From Bacteroides rodentium JCM 16496 (GTDB lineage: Bacteria; Bacteroidota; Bacteroidia; Bacteroidales; Bacteroidaceae), in NCBI RefSeq assembly GCF_000614125.1, contig NZ_BAKJ01000014.1, positions 30,109-94,108 of the forward strand: a stretch of DNA of 64,000 nt, read 5' to 3'. This document shows, piece by piece, positions 38,808 through 48,968 of this stretch (position 1 is its first letter; each line of letters starts with the position of its first letter). Position numbers and translations under genes: made by a program. The notes below the pieces were generated by a model. It was not told the DNA's origin. It worked only from the letters and a program-made list of their open reading frames with translations, and searched no databases.

Positions 38808-39233
38808 TCACAGTTTATAGAGTTCGCTTGCCGCCAGCAAATCGACCTTTTTTTCTGTCAATACACGGATACAGTTATCCATGTCGTTGGGACGGATGAT
38901 GACATTGGCCGTTTCACCATTGGCAAAGGAATACATGTACTCGATGAACACGCCTTCATCGGAGAGGAAACGGAGCACTTTCGCCAATGAGCCGGGGATG
39001 TTGGGACAACTGATGCCTACCACATCCGTTATATTCACAGCGAAGTGATTGTCTTTCAAAGCCTTATAAGCTTTGTCCGGTTCGGAAACAATGCCACGAA
39101 GGATGCCGAAATCGGCATTCTCTGCAATACATAGAGCAGAAAGGTTGACACCTTCTTTTGCAAGAACTTCAGTCACCTCTGTGAGGCGACCGGACTTGTT
39201 CTCCAGAAAAATGGAAAGTTGTTTTGCTACCAT
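38808..39233 (-). CDS. ACT-domain amino-acid-binding protein
   Basis: 141 residues made of two ACT domains in tandem: AKQLSIFLENKSGRLTEVTE... and VGISCPNIPGSLAKVLRFLS.... ACT domains bind amino acids to control enzymes. In Bacteroides this gene regularly follows paaK, as here (66-bp gap), so it probably senses an aromatic amino acid or product for the phenylacetate-CoA ligase pathway. That link is inferred from position. Confidence 0.9.
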   Translation of the reverse strand: MVAKQLSIFLENKSGRLTEVTEVLAKEGVNLSALCIAENADFGILRGIVSEPDKAYKALKDNHFAVNITDVVGISCPNIPGSLAKVLRFLSDEGVFIEYMYSFANGETANVIIRPNDMDNCIRVLTEKKVDLLAASELYKL

Positions 39234-39299
39234 AGGTTTATTTACGATTTGACGATTTACTATTTACCATGTACAATGTACAATGTACAATTTGGCGAT

Positions 39300-40597
39300 T
39301 TACAATTTGCGGTTGTCGATGACGCGCTTGGCTTTGCCTACGCTGCGCTCAATACTGCGTGGTTCTACCAGACGGACATCTACGCCGAGACCGAGTACGC
39401 TCTGCAGGCGGGCCACAAGCTTCTTCTTCAGAGCCAGCATCTTGTTGATTTCATCGGAATAGTATTCGGGACGAACTTCAACCTGCAACTCCATGGTGTC
39501 GGTATTGTTCTTACGGTCTACCAGCAAGAGGTAGTGAGGCTCGAACTCCGGCATTTCGAGGATGACGGACTCTATCTGCGTGGGGAACACATTGACACCA
39601 CGGATAATCAGCATGTCGTCGCTACGTCCCAAGATGCGGTCCATACGAACCAGTGTACGTCCGCAGGGGCACTTGTCGTAGTGCAGGGCGGTGAGGTCCT
39701 TGGTGCGGTAGCGCAACAGCGGCATACCCTCTTTGGTAAGGTGGGTGAACACCAATTCGCCGGTCTGGCCGGGAGCAACCGGCTCAAGGGTCTTCGGGTC
39801 TACAATCTCGGGGAAGTAATGGTCTTCGTTGAGGTGGGTACCGTGCTGGCACTCGCATTCGTAACCCACACCGGGACCGGCAATCTCGCTCAGTCCGTAG
39901 ATGTCGAATGCCTTGATGCCCAGTTTGGTTTCGATGTCACGACGCATGTTCTCGGTCCACGGCTCGGCGCCGAAGGCTCCCACTTTCAGCTTGAACTCTT
40001 CGCGGGGAAAACCGGAGTCCTTGATGGCATCTGCCAGATAGAGGGCGTATGATGGCGTGCAGCAAAGTACGGTAGAACCGAAATCATGCATCAGTGTAAT
40101 CTGCTTCTCCGTATTGCCGCTGGACATCGGGATGACGGAAGCGCCGATATTCTCGCACCGGCATGCGCACCCAGTCCGCCAGTGAAAAGTCCGTAACCGT
40201 AGGACACCTGGAAAATATCCGAGCTGCCGGCGCCATAGGCGGTGAAGGCGCGTGAAAGGCATTCGGACCATGCCGAAAGGTCTTTCCGGGTATAGCCTAC
40301 CACAGTGGGCTTTCCGGTAGTGCCGGAGGAGGCATGAATACGCACAATCTGGCTCATAGGTACGGCACAGAGGCCGAAGGGATAATTGTCCCGCAAGTCG
40401 TACTTGGTGGTAAAAGGCAGTTTTACAATATCATCTATACTGTTTATGTCATCGGGAGTAATTCCCAGTTCCTGCATTTTCTTACGGTAAAAAGGAGTGT
40501 CATGATACACACGCTCCACAGTCTTTTTGAGACGGATGCTCTGGATTTTACGAAGGCTTTCGCGGTCCATGCATTCGATGCTTTCATTCCAAATCAT
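39300..40597 (-). CDS. paaK: Phenylacetate-CoA ligase (one frameshift)
   Basis: About 432 residues after adding one base near 40154 (giving [20 protein letters not shown]). AMP-forming ligase motifs: the P-loop [54 protein letters not shown], and the C-terminal [20 protein letters not shown]. It activates phenylacetate or indole-/aryl-acetates to CoA thioesters, in Bacteroidetes usually beside indolepyruvate ferredoxin oxidoreductase genes (iorAB) for aromatic amino acid use. No ior genes are next to it in this window; the neighbour upstream is an AAA/PD-(D/E)XK gene. The ACT protein follows. Confidence 0.9.
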
Positions 40598-40628
40598 GTT
40601 CTTCGTTGTATTACAAAATTAATATCTA

Positions 40629-42185
40629 TTATTCTTTCTCTATTATCCACCGTTCAATATTACGTGTTTCGGAACTGAAGTTCACACCTATTTTGAACAA
40701 CGGTCGCCCGTCTGCTTCAAAAGGCTGCGCATAGTGCTTCTCATTGATTTGCTCCAAGGCTTCTTCGGCAGTCCCCTCCAGCTTGAACTCCATCACGTAG
40801 ATGAACTTGTCCGTCTGCAAGACAAGGTCGGCACGGCCTTCACTGGTGTGATACTCTACTTTTGTATAGAATCCCACCAACTTGAATACGATAAAAAGCA
40901 CATTCTGATAATGGAGTTCCAAGTCACGCACCAGCTCATAGGGAGTGTCGGCAAAGAAGCTCTGAAGACGTCGGAAAAATGAGTCGCAGTCTCCGATACG
41001 TACTTCATGAACAAATTTCTGTATCTCAAAAGGAGCCTCCACTTTATTGGTATGGGCATAAAAAGGCAGCAGAAACCGGATAAACCCCTCTTCCACTTCA
41101 CGGTTCGGGAAGCCTAACCTATATATGCCGAATTCTTCCTCATATCCCTTGACCGTGAGATACCCGCTCTGGTAAATCATCGGAATGGGATTGGTTGATT
41201 CGGAATCAATGCTGTTCAGGACCTGGGCGTCTGTTTCTTCATAAGCCAAACGTTCGAGGTTATAATGATGTTTCTTCAGCAGTTTCACAAGGTAGGTCGG
41301 CGTTCCGGTCTCGAACCAGTAGCTGCCGAACTCCTTACGCTTAAAAGCATTGAGCAGGCTGAAGGGATTGTAAATGCCAATGGAATTGTGCGTGAAGTGA
41401 TAGCCATCGTAATACTCGCGCAATTTGTCACGGAACCGTTCGTAGGTCATGCCCTGTGCATCGGCAAATTCGTGCATCTCCGCCTCCAGGTTTTCGTGCA
41501 AGTCCTGCTCGCTGATGCCACAGATATCGATGTACTTGTTCCACATCGAAATATCATCCAGATTGTTCAAATCACTGAACACACTGATTTTTCCAAACTT
41601 GGTGACTCCGGTGAGAAAAGCGAACCTGATGCAGCCGTCCATCGTCTTCAATGCGCCGTAGAAAGGCTTCAGCGTATTGCGGAATTCCTTCTGCAACTCC
41701 TCGTTGCCGATGGCTTGAAGCATGGGTTTGTCGTACTCATCCACAAGAATGACGACCCCTTGTCCCGTCTGCTCGCAGGCACGTTCTATGATACCGGCAA
41801 AACGCAGTGAAAAAGAGCGTTCGGAAGCATCGGCACCATAGAGTTTTTCCCATTTGGAAAGGTTCTTTTCCAGGATGTCGTTCAGGCTTTCCGGTGTGTC
41901 ATACCTTTCTATATTTAAATCCAGATGGAGAATGGGATGTTTTATCCAGTCCTTCTCCAGCTTCTCCATGGCCAACCCCTCAAAGAGTTCTTTCTTTCCC
42001 TGAAAATAAGCTTCAAAGGTAGAAATCAGCAAACTCTTGCCAAAACGTCGGGGGCGACTCAAGAAATAGTAGCTGCCGGTCCGAGCCAGTTGATGGACCA
42101 ATGCGGTCTTATCAACATAAAAATAGCCGGCCTTACGAATCTTCTCGAAGTTCTGGATACCGATAGGATAAATTTTGTTGCTCAT
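40629..42185 (-). CDS. AAA-ATPase-like / PD-(D/E)XK nuclease-like protein
   Basis: 518 residues. N-terminal AAA-ATPase_like domain: IGIQNFEKIRKAGYFYVDKT, Walker A-like RPRRFGKSLLISTF, Walker B VILVDEYDKPML. C-terminal DUF1703 PD-(D/E)XK nuclease-like region: EYHTSEGRADLVLQTDKFIYVMEFKLEG, where D, E and K of the nuclease core can be picked out (D in GRADLVL, E and K in EFKL). A family present in many near-identical copies in gut Bacteroidetes, with unproven role; mobile or defence function has been suggested. Single gene between paaK and uvrB; no insertion-sequence ends seen. Confidence 0.88.
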   Translation of the reverse strand: MSNKIYPIGIQNFEKIRKAGYFYVDKTALVHQLARTGSYYFLSRPRRFGKSLLISTFEAYFQGKKELFEGLAMEKLEKDWIKHPILHLDLNIERYDTPESLNDILEKNLSKWEKLYGADASERSFSLRFAGIIERACEQTGQGVVILVDEYDKPMLQAIGNEELQKEFRNTLKPFYGALKTMDGCIRFAFLTGVTKFGKISVFSDLNNLDDISMWNKYIDICGISEQDLHENLEAEMHEFADAQGMTYERFRDKLREYYDGYHFTHNSIGIYNPFSLLNAFKRKEFGSYWFETGTPTYLVKLLKKHHYNLERLAYEETDAQVLNSIDSESTNPIPMIYQSGYLTVKGYEEEFGIYRLGFPNREVEEGFIRFLLPFYAHTNKVEAPFEIQKFVHEVRIGDCDSFFRRLQSFFADTPYELVRDLELHYQNVLFIVFKLVGFYTKVEYHTSEGRADLVLQTDKFIYVMEFKLEGTAEEALEQINEKHYAQPFEADGRPLFKIGVNFSSETRNIERWIIEKE

Positions 42186-42328
42186 ACTCTTTCACTCTTT
42201 TAGGATGGCAGAACAAAGACAAACGCTACAGTTCGCTATGTTTTGAATCAATATAGTTGCAAAGTAAACAAAAAAATTTTGTTTATCTCAAAGATTTTAC
42301 CGAATATTGCCACTCCTAAGAAGAGAAA

Positions 42329-44388
42329 ATGAACAAATTCGAACTGACATCCGCCTACCAGCCCACCGGTGACCAGCCGGAGGCCATCGCACAGCTGACC
42401 GAGGGCGTGCGCGAGGGACTTCCCGCACAGACACTGCTCGGTGTCACCGGATCCGGAAAGACATTCACCATAGCCAACGTCATTGCCAACATCAACAAGC
42501 CAACGCTGATATTGAGCCACAACAAGACGCTGGCCGCCCAGTTGTACAGCGAGTTCAAGGGATTCTTCCCGAACAACGCCGTGGAATACTATGTGTCCTA
42601 CTACGACTACTATCAGCCCGAAGCCTATCTGCCATCATCGGACACCTATATAGAAAAAGACCTCGCCATCAACGACGAGATAGACAAGTTGCGCCTTGCC
42701 GCCACCTCTGCCCTGCTTTCGGGCAGGAAAGACGTAGTGGTGGTATCCTCCGTTTCGTGCATCTACGGCATGGGGAACCCGGCAGACTTCTACAACAACG
42801 TCATCGAAGTGCAGCAAGGCAAGAGTTTCAGTCGTAATGTCTTCCTGCGACGCCTGGTGGACAGTCTTTACGTACGCAACGACATTGACCTGAACCGCGG
42901 CAATTTCCGCGTGAAAGGCGATACGGTGGACATTTATCTGGCTTATGCCGACAACCTGCTGCGCGTCACCTTTTGGGGAGACGAGGTAGACAGCATTGAG
43001 GAAGTGGACCCTATGAGTGGCGTCACCGTCGCCCAGTTCGATGCCTACAAGATTTATCCCGCCAACCTCTTCATGACCACCAAGGAAGCCACGTTGCGTG
43101 CCATACACCAGATAGAGGACGACCTTCACAAGCAGGTGCAATGGTTTGAAAACGAAGGCCGCCCATTCGAGGCCAAACGCTTGCAGGAACGGGTGACCTA
43201 CGATATGGAAATGATACGCGAATTGGGACATTGCTCCGGCATTGAGAATTATTCGCGCTACTTTGACGGGCGTGCTGCCGGTACCCGCCCCTACTGCCTG
43301 CTAGACTTCTTCCCCGAAGATTTCCTGATAGTCATTGACGAAAGCCACGTCAGCGTCCCGCAGATACGTGCCATGTACGGAGGTGACCGCGCCCGCAAGA
43401 TAAACCTGGTGGAGTACGGATTCCGCCTGCCGGCAGCGATGGACAACCGCCCGCTGAAATTCGATGAATTCGAAGAGATGGCCAAACAAGTGATTTACGT
43501 CAGCGCCACACCGGCAGATTACGAACTGATGAAATCCGAAGGCATCGTAGTAGAGCAGGTCATCCGTCCGACCGGACTCTTGGATCCTATCATCCAGGTA
43601 CGTCCCAGCCACAACCAGATAGACGACCTGATGGAAGAGATACAGCTGCGCATCGAGAAGAACGAGCGAACTCTCGTCACCACCCTCACCAAACGAATGG
43701 CTGAAGAACTGACGGAATATCTGCTGAACAACAACGTGAAGTGTAATTATATCCACAGCGACGTAGACACTTTGGAACGTGTGAAGATTATGGGTGACTT
43801 GCGCGAGGGCGTTTACGATGTACTTGTCGGTGTCAATCTGCTGCGTGAAGGCCTCGACCTGCCTGAAGTCTCTCTCGTTGCCATTCTCGATGCAGACAAG
43901 GAAGGTTTCCTCCGTTCCCACCGCTCACTGACACAGACTGCCGGACGTGCCGCCCGTAACGTGAACGGCATGGTCATCATGTATGCCGACAAAATAACGG
44001 ACAGCATGCAACTGACCATCGACGAGACCAACCGCCGTCGCGAGAAGCAGTTGAAGTACAACGAAGAGCACGGCATCACGCCACAGCAAATCAAGAAAGC
44101 GAAGAACCTCAATGTGTTTGCCACCAACGAGGCTTCCGGCGAAGCGTCCTCAACGGCGAGAAATTCACTTCCAGCACTCCCCGCCCCTACGTGGAACAAG
44201 AAAGTACATCTACGATGGCTGCCGACCCGATAGTACAGTACATGAGCCGCAAGCAACTGGAAAAGAGTATCGAACGTACCAAGAAGCTTATGCAGGAAGC
44301 TGCCAAGAAACTCGATTTTATCGAAGCCGCACAGTATCGGGACGAGGTGCTGAAGATGGAGGAATTGCTGAAAGAAAAAGACGAATAA
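42329..44388 (+). CDS. uvrB: Excinuclease ABC subunit B (one frameshift)
   Basis: About 686 residues after adding one base near 44146 (giving [20 protein letters not shown]). Helicase motifs: [15 protein letters not shown], the beta-hairpin region [66 protein letters not shown] and QTAGRAARN. The last 40 residues restore the UVR domain that binds UvrC ([20 protein letters not shown]). UvrB verifies lesions and positions the UvrC nuclease. As read, the frame ends at 44233, losing that domain. Confidence 0.95.
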
Positions 44389-44475
44389 GGGATTTCACCT
44401 CTTTTTTTCAAACTATACTCCCCTCCTTTTGTTATTCTATGAAACAGAGTATTAATTCATAAAGACAAAAGCGAG

Positions 44476-45530
44476 ATGAATAAACCAATAAAGACAATAG
44501 CTGTTGCACTGGCTGCCATAGCCGCCATGAGTGTGCAACAAACAGAAGCGTGTACCCGAGCCACCTACATCGGTCCTGACAATACAGTCATTACGGGACG
44601 TACGATGGACTGGAAAGAAGACCTTATGAGTAACATCTATGTATTCCCACGAGGCATGCAAAGGGCAGGCTATAACAAAGGGAATACAGTGAACTGGACT
44701 TCCAAGTACGGTAGCGTCATTGCCGCCGGTTATGACATAGGTACCTGCGACGGTATGAACGAGAAAGGTCTGGTTGCCAGCCTGCTCTTCCTTCCGGAGT
44801 CCGTTTACCACCGCCCGGGAGACAACCGCCCGATTATGGGCATCAGCATCTGGACGCAATACGTACTCGACAATTTTGCAACCGTACGCGAAGCTGTGGA
44901 TGAACTGAAAAAAGAATCCTTCCGCATTGATGCGCCAGACCTGCCCAACGGAGCCGCTTCCACCCTGCATCTGGCCATCACAGATGAAACCGGAAACACG
45001 GCTGTCCTGGAATACATAGACGGAAACCTTGAGATACATGAAGGCAAGCAGTATCAAGTAATGACCAACTCTCCCAAATATGAACTCCAGCTGGCTATCA
45101 ACGACTATTGGAAAGAGGTAGGCGGACTGAATATGTTGCCGGGAACCAACCGCTCCAGTGACCGCTTTGTACGCGCATCGTTCTACATCAATGCCATTCC
45201 GCAAACAGCGGATGCAAAGATTGCCGTACCCAGTGTATTGAGCGTAATGCGCAATGTTTCTGTACCGTTCGGTATCACCACACCGGACAAGCCCCATATC
45301 TCCTCCACCCGTTGGCGTTCTGTATCCGACAGAAGAACAAAGTATATTATTTTGAGTCCACACTGACCCCTAACTTGTTCTGGCTCGACCTGAAGAAAAT
45401 CGATTTTAGCCCGAATGCAGGAATCAAGAAACTCTCACTGACAAACGGAGAAATCTATGCCGGAGATGCCATAAAGGATTTGAAAGACAGCAAAGGATTT
45501 GTATTTCTTTTCCAGACGCCGGTAATGTAG
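44476..45530 (+). CDS. Linear-amide C-N hydrolase, penicillin V acylase/bile salt hydrolase family (one frameshift)
   Basis: About 351 residues after adding one C near 45330 (giving SVSDQKNKVYYFESTLTPNL). Signal peptide MNKPIKTIAVALAAIAAMSV to QQTEA, leaving Cys26 (ACTRATY) as nucleophile. Further family residues: GRTMDWKED, MTNSPKYELQ, RFVRASFY. Compared with the paralogue at 6563 it has different loops and a MDW in place of IEW, so substrates may differ (penicillin V-type, acyl-homoserine lactone or bile acid conjugates). Periplasmic by signal. Stands alone, 87 bp after uvrB. Confidence 0.87.
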
Positions 45531-45626
45531 CACAGCCCCTACACATAGCCCCTCAATAATGGATGCTTCCCGCTTTTTTCTATAAGAGAAAGCAGGGAAG
45601 CATTTATTTTTCTCATTATTTTTATG

Positions 45627-45634
45627 TACGTTTG
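45627..45634 (+). promoter_or_regulatory. Bacteroides -7 box (TACGTTTG) of addA
   Basis: Exact TAnnTTTG, 28 bp ahead of the addA ATG at 45663. It supports 45663 rather than the in-frame ATG at 45624, which would lie upstream of the transcript start. Confidence 0.6.
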
Positions 45635-45662
45635 CAGATACATACTCAATGCAGCAAATTAC

Positions 45663-48600
45663 ATGGAATTATTAGTATACAAAGCCTCCGCCGGCTCAGG
45701 CAAGACCTTTACGCTGGCTGTGGAATACATCAAGCATTTGATAATCAATCCACACGCCTACCGGCAGATACTTGCCGTAACCTTCACCAACAAGGCTACG
45801 GCAGAGATGAAGGAGCGCATACTGACACAGCTTTACGGTATCTGGAAGGGAGAACCCACATCCAAAGCGTATCTGGAAAGGATTAAGGATGAAGGATTAA
45901 GGATAAAAGATGAAAAGGCGAGAAACGGAAACAATCGGTTGTTGACGGACGGGGAGATTCGTCAACGGGCCGGCATGGCATTGCAATACATGCTGCATGA
46001 CTACAGCCGTTTCCGCGTGGAAACCATCGACTCCTTTTTTCAATCCGTGATGCGCAACCTTGCCCGCGAACTGGAGCTGAGTCCCAACCTGAACATAGAG
46101 CTGAACAACAGTGAAGTGCTGAGTGATGCCGTAGACAGCCTCATCGAGAAGCTTACCCCCACTTCTCCCGTGCTGGCATGGCTGCTGGACTACATCGACG
46201 AGCGCATCCGCGACGACAAACGCTGGAACGTATCGAACGAGGTGAAAAGTTTCGGACGAAACATCTTCGATGAAAGCTACATAGAACGCGGCGAAAAACT
46301 ACGGCAATGCCTTCGTACTCCGAACACGTTGAAACTCTACCGGGATGTGCTGCGCGATATGGAAACCGAGGCTCTGGAACAGATGAAAAGTTTCTACGAC
46401 CAGTTTGAAGGCGAACTGGAAGGGCATGCCCTCACTCCCGAAGACTTGAAAGGAGGTGCCCGAGGCATCGGCAGTTACTTCCGCAAACTGCGCGACGGCA
46501 GACTGTCTGACAAGGATGTGCTGAACGCCACCCTGCAAAACAGCCTGGCAGATGCAAAAAACTGGGCAACGAAAACATCCTCACGGAAGGATGACATCAT
46601 CCGTCTGGCAGAAACCAGTCTGATGCCTCTACTGCAGGAAGCCGAAAGAATGCGTCCGCAACGCAACCGTACCCTGAACAGTTGCCGTCTCTCGCTGCAG
46701 CACCTCAACAAACTACAACTCCTCAACCATATCGACGAAGAGGTACGTACGCTGAACCGGGAACATAACCGCTTTCTACTTTCGGACACCAACGCCCTGC
46801 TGCACAAATTGGTGCGCGAGGGTGACTCTTCGTTCGTCTTCGAGAAAATCGGTGCCAACATACGCAACGTCATGATTGACGAATTCCAGGACACCAGCCG
46901 CATGCAGTGGGACAACTTCCGTCTGCTGTTGCTCGAAGGACTTTCGCAAGGAGCCGACAGCCTGATTGTGGGAGATGTGAAGCAGTCCATCTACCGCTGG
47001 CGGAACGGGGACTGGGGAATACTGAACAGCTTGTTTAATGAAGAATTAAGAATGAAGAATGAAGAATCAGGCTGCGCTGTATCATCGCATGGCAATTCTT
47101 CATTCTTCATTCCTCATTCTTCATTAAACAACTTTCCCATCCGTGTGGAAACCCTGAAAACAAACCGGCGTAGCGAAACCAACATTATCCGTTTCAACAA
47201 CCAGGTATTTACCGCTGCCATAGACTACCTCAATGCGCTACACCTGAACGAACTGAAAGAGGATTGCCTACCCCTGAAACGCGCTTATGCCGACGTAGTG
47301 CAGGAATCGCCCAAGAGCACGGAGTACGGCTACGTAAAAGCCACCTTCCTTGAACCGGACGATGAACACAACTATACGGAGCAGACCCTTCTCGCTTTAG
47401 GAGAAGAAGTGCAACGGCTGCTGGAAGAGGGCGTAACACTGAATGACATCACCATCCTTGTCCGCAAGAACAAGAATATCCCGCCGATAGCCGACTATTT
47501 TGACAAAGAACTGCATCTCTCTGTCGTGTCCGACGAAGCTTTCCGTCTGGATGCCTCCCTTGCCATCTGCATGCTGATGGATGCCCTGCGCTGCCTGTCG
47601 AATCCGGAAAACAAGATTGCGGAGACTGCGCTGATGGAGAATTACAAATTACAAATGACAAATGACGAGCAGCCGGGATTCACAACAGCCACTCCCCTGC
47701 CCGAAGCCTTTACCTCCCGACGGGAAACGCTGCGCCTGATGCCTTTGTATGAGTTACTGGAAGAACTGTTCAGCATCTTCGGCATGAGCCGTATTGAAAA
47801 GCAGGATGCCTACCTCTTCTCCTTCTTCGATGCTGTGACGGAGTATCTGCAAAGCAATTCTTCAGAACTGGACAGCTTCATCCGCTACTGGGACGAAACC
47901 CTTTGCAGCAAAACCATCCCCAGCGGTGAGATGGACGGCATACGCATTCTCTCCATCCACAAGTCCAAAGGACTGGAATTCCATACCGTACTAATTCCCT
48001 TCTGCGACTGGAAGCTGGAGAACGAAACCAACAACCAGCTGGTGTGGTGCGTCCCACCGGAAGAGCCTTATAATGCCATCAGCTTAGTACCGGTGAACTA
48101 TTCCACCACCATGGCGGAATCCATATACCGGCAGGACTATCTGCACGAACGTCTTCAGCTGTGGGTGGACAATCTGAATCTGCTGTACGTAGCCTTTACC
48201 CGTGCCGGCAAGAACCTCATCCTCTGGAGCCGGAAGGAACAGAAGGGAACCATGTCCGAACTCCTTGCCAGCACCCTGCCCCGCATAGCCAAAGATGGAG
48301 CAGGCAGTTGGGACGAAGAGGCTTCCATATACGAGAACGGCAAGATTTGCCCTTCCCCCGTCCCCGTCTCACAGCATGACGCGGACAACCCTGCCAACAG
48401 ACTTTCGCAAAAGCCGGTCAAACTGCCCGTCCACATGGAGAGTATGCTCCACGACATCGAATTCCGCCAATCCAACCGTTCGGCAGACTTCATCGCAGGA
48501 GTGGACGAAGCGGAATCCAGCCAACGGTTCATCAACCGGGGACGTTTGCTGCATACCCTATTCTCTGCCATCGAAACGGAAGAAGACATTGATAATGCCA

Positions 48601-48965
48601 TCAGTCAACTCGTCTTTGAAGGTGTGATTGGACGGAGTGAAACGGAAGAAGAAATACGCGACCTCACCAAACGCGCTTTCTCCCTGCCCCAGGTCAAGGA
48701 CTGGTATTCGGGAACATGGCAACTGTTCAATGAATGCGACATCATCTGGCAGGAGAACGGCGAACTGCGGACACGCCGTCCGGACCGAGTGATGATGCGT
48801 GGCGAAGAAATCGTAGTGGTGGACTTCAAGTTCGGAAAGCCGAACAAGAAGTACAACAAGCAAGTGCGTGACTATATGCAGCTGCTTGTCCGCATGGGAT
48901 ATCCGTCCGAAGGAATCAAAGGATACCTGTGGTATGTAGAAGAGAACAACATAGAGAGAATATAG
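45663..48965 (+). CDS. addA: UvrD/AddA-type helicase-exonuclease subunit
   Basis: 1,100 residues from the ATG at 45663 (MELLVYKASAGSGKTFTLAV). UvrD-like motifs: Walker A ASAGSGKT (residues 8-15), Ia LAVTFTNKATAEMKERI, II MIDEFQDTSRMQW, III GDVKQSIYRWRNGDWGIL, IV LKTNRRSETNI, V ILSIHKSKGLEFHTVLIPF, VI LLYVAFTRAGKNL. C-terminal RecB-type nuclease: GRLLHTLFSAIE, RRPDRVMMRGEEIVVVDFKFGK (D...DxK). It unwinds and cuts double-strand ends for recombination with AddB. Three low-complexity stretches interrupt it in frame, near 45885, 47034-47128 and 47637, each resembling dispersed repeats. Its partner addB follows two unrelated genes. Confidence 0.92.
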   Translation: MELLVYKASAGSGKTFTLAVEYIKHLIINPHAYRQILAVTFTNKATAEMKERILTQLYGIWKGEPTSKAYLERIKDEGLRIKDEKARNGNNRLLTDGEIRQRAGMALQYMLHDYSRFRVETIDSFFQSVMRNLARELELSPNLNIELNNSEVLSDAVDSLIEKLTPTSPVLAWLLDYIDERIRDDKRWNVSNEVKSFGRNIFDESYIERGEKLRQCLRTPNTLKLYRDVLRDMETEALEQMKSFYDQFEGELEGHALTPEDLKGGARGIGSYFRKLRDGRLSDKDVLNATLQNSLADAKNWATKTSSRKDDIIRLAETSLMPLLQEAERMRPQRNRTLNSCRLSLQHLNKLQLLNHIDEEVRTLNREHNRFLLSDTNALLHKLVREGDSSFVFEKIGANIRNVMIDEFQDTSRMQWDNFRLLLLEGLSQGADSLIVGDVKQSIYRWRNGDWGILNSLFNEELRMKNEESGCAVSSHGNSSFFIPHSSLNNFPIRVETLKTNRRSETNIIRFNNQVFTAAIDYLNALHLNELKEDCLPLKRAYADVVQESPKSTEYGYVKATFLEPDDEHNYTEQTLLALGEEVQRLLEEGVTLNDITILVRKNKNIPPIADYFDKELHLSVVSDEAFRLDASLAICMLMDALRCLSNPENKIAETALMENYKLQMTNDEQPGFTTATPLPEAFTSRRETLRLMPLYELLEELFSIFGMSRIEKQDAYLFSFFDAVTEYLQSNSSELDSFIRYWDETLCSKTIPSGEMDGIRILSIHKSKGLEFHTVLIPFCDWKLENETNNQLVWCVPPEEPYNAISLVPVNYSTTMAESIYRQDYLHERLQLWVDNLNLLYVAFTRAGKNLILWSRKEQKGTMSELLASTLPRIAKDGAGSWDEEASIYENGKICPSPVPVSQHDADNPANRLSQKPVKLPVHMESMLHDIEFRQSNRSADFIAGVDEAESSQRFINRGRLLHTLFSAIETEEDIDNAISQLVFEGVIGRSETEEEIRDLTKRAFSLPQVKDWYSGTWQLFNECDIIWQENGELRTRRPDRVMMRGEEIVVVDFKFGKPNKKYNKQVRDYMQLLVRMGYPSEGIKGYLWYVEENNIERI
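47034..47128. repeat. In-frame palindromic repeat inside addA
   Basis: A 34-bp arm at 47034-47067 and its near-complement at 47094-47128 (about two mismatches) are built from GAAGAATGAA units around a 26-bp loop. It is translated as FNEELRMKNEESGC ... NSSFFIPHSSLN, placed between helicase motifs III and IV, with no frame loss. Comparable stretches sit near 45885 and 47637 of the same gene and at 52262-52292 in addB. Confidence 0.85.
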
Positions 48966-48968
48966 CGT

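Noticed and set aside
39300..40271. Independent gene for the C-terminal half of phenylacetate-CoA ligase
   Set aside because: It continues the ligase after a one-base loss near 40154 and has no start or ribosome-binding region of its own.
40629..42185. Complete defence island around the AAA/PD-(D/E)XK gene
   Set aside because: Only a single gene of the family is present between housekeeping genes; no further defence genes, integrase or att-like repeats were found.
45624..45662. addA start at 45624
   Set aside because: It precedes the -7 box at 45627-45634, and the conserved protein begins at 45663.
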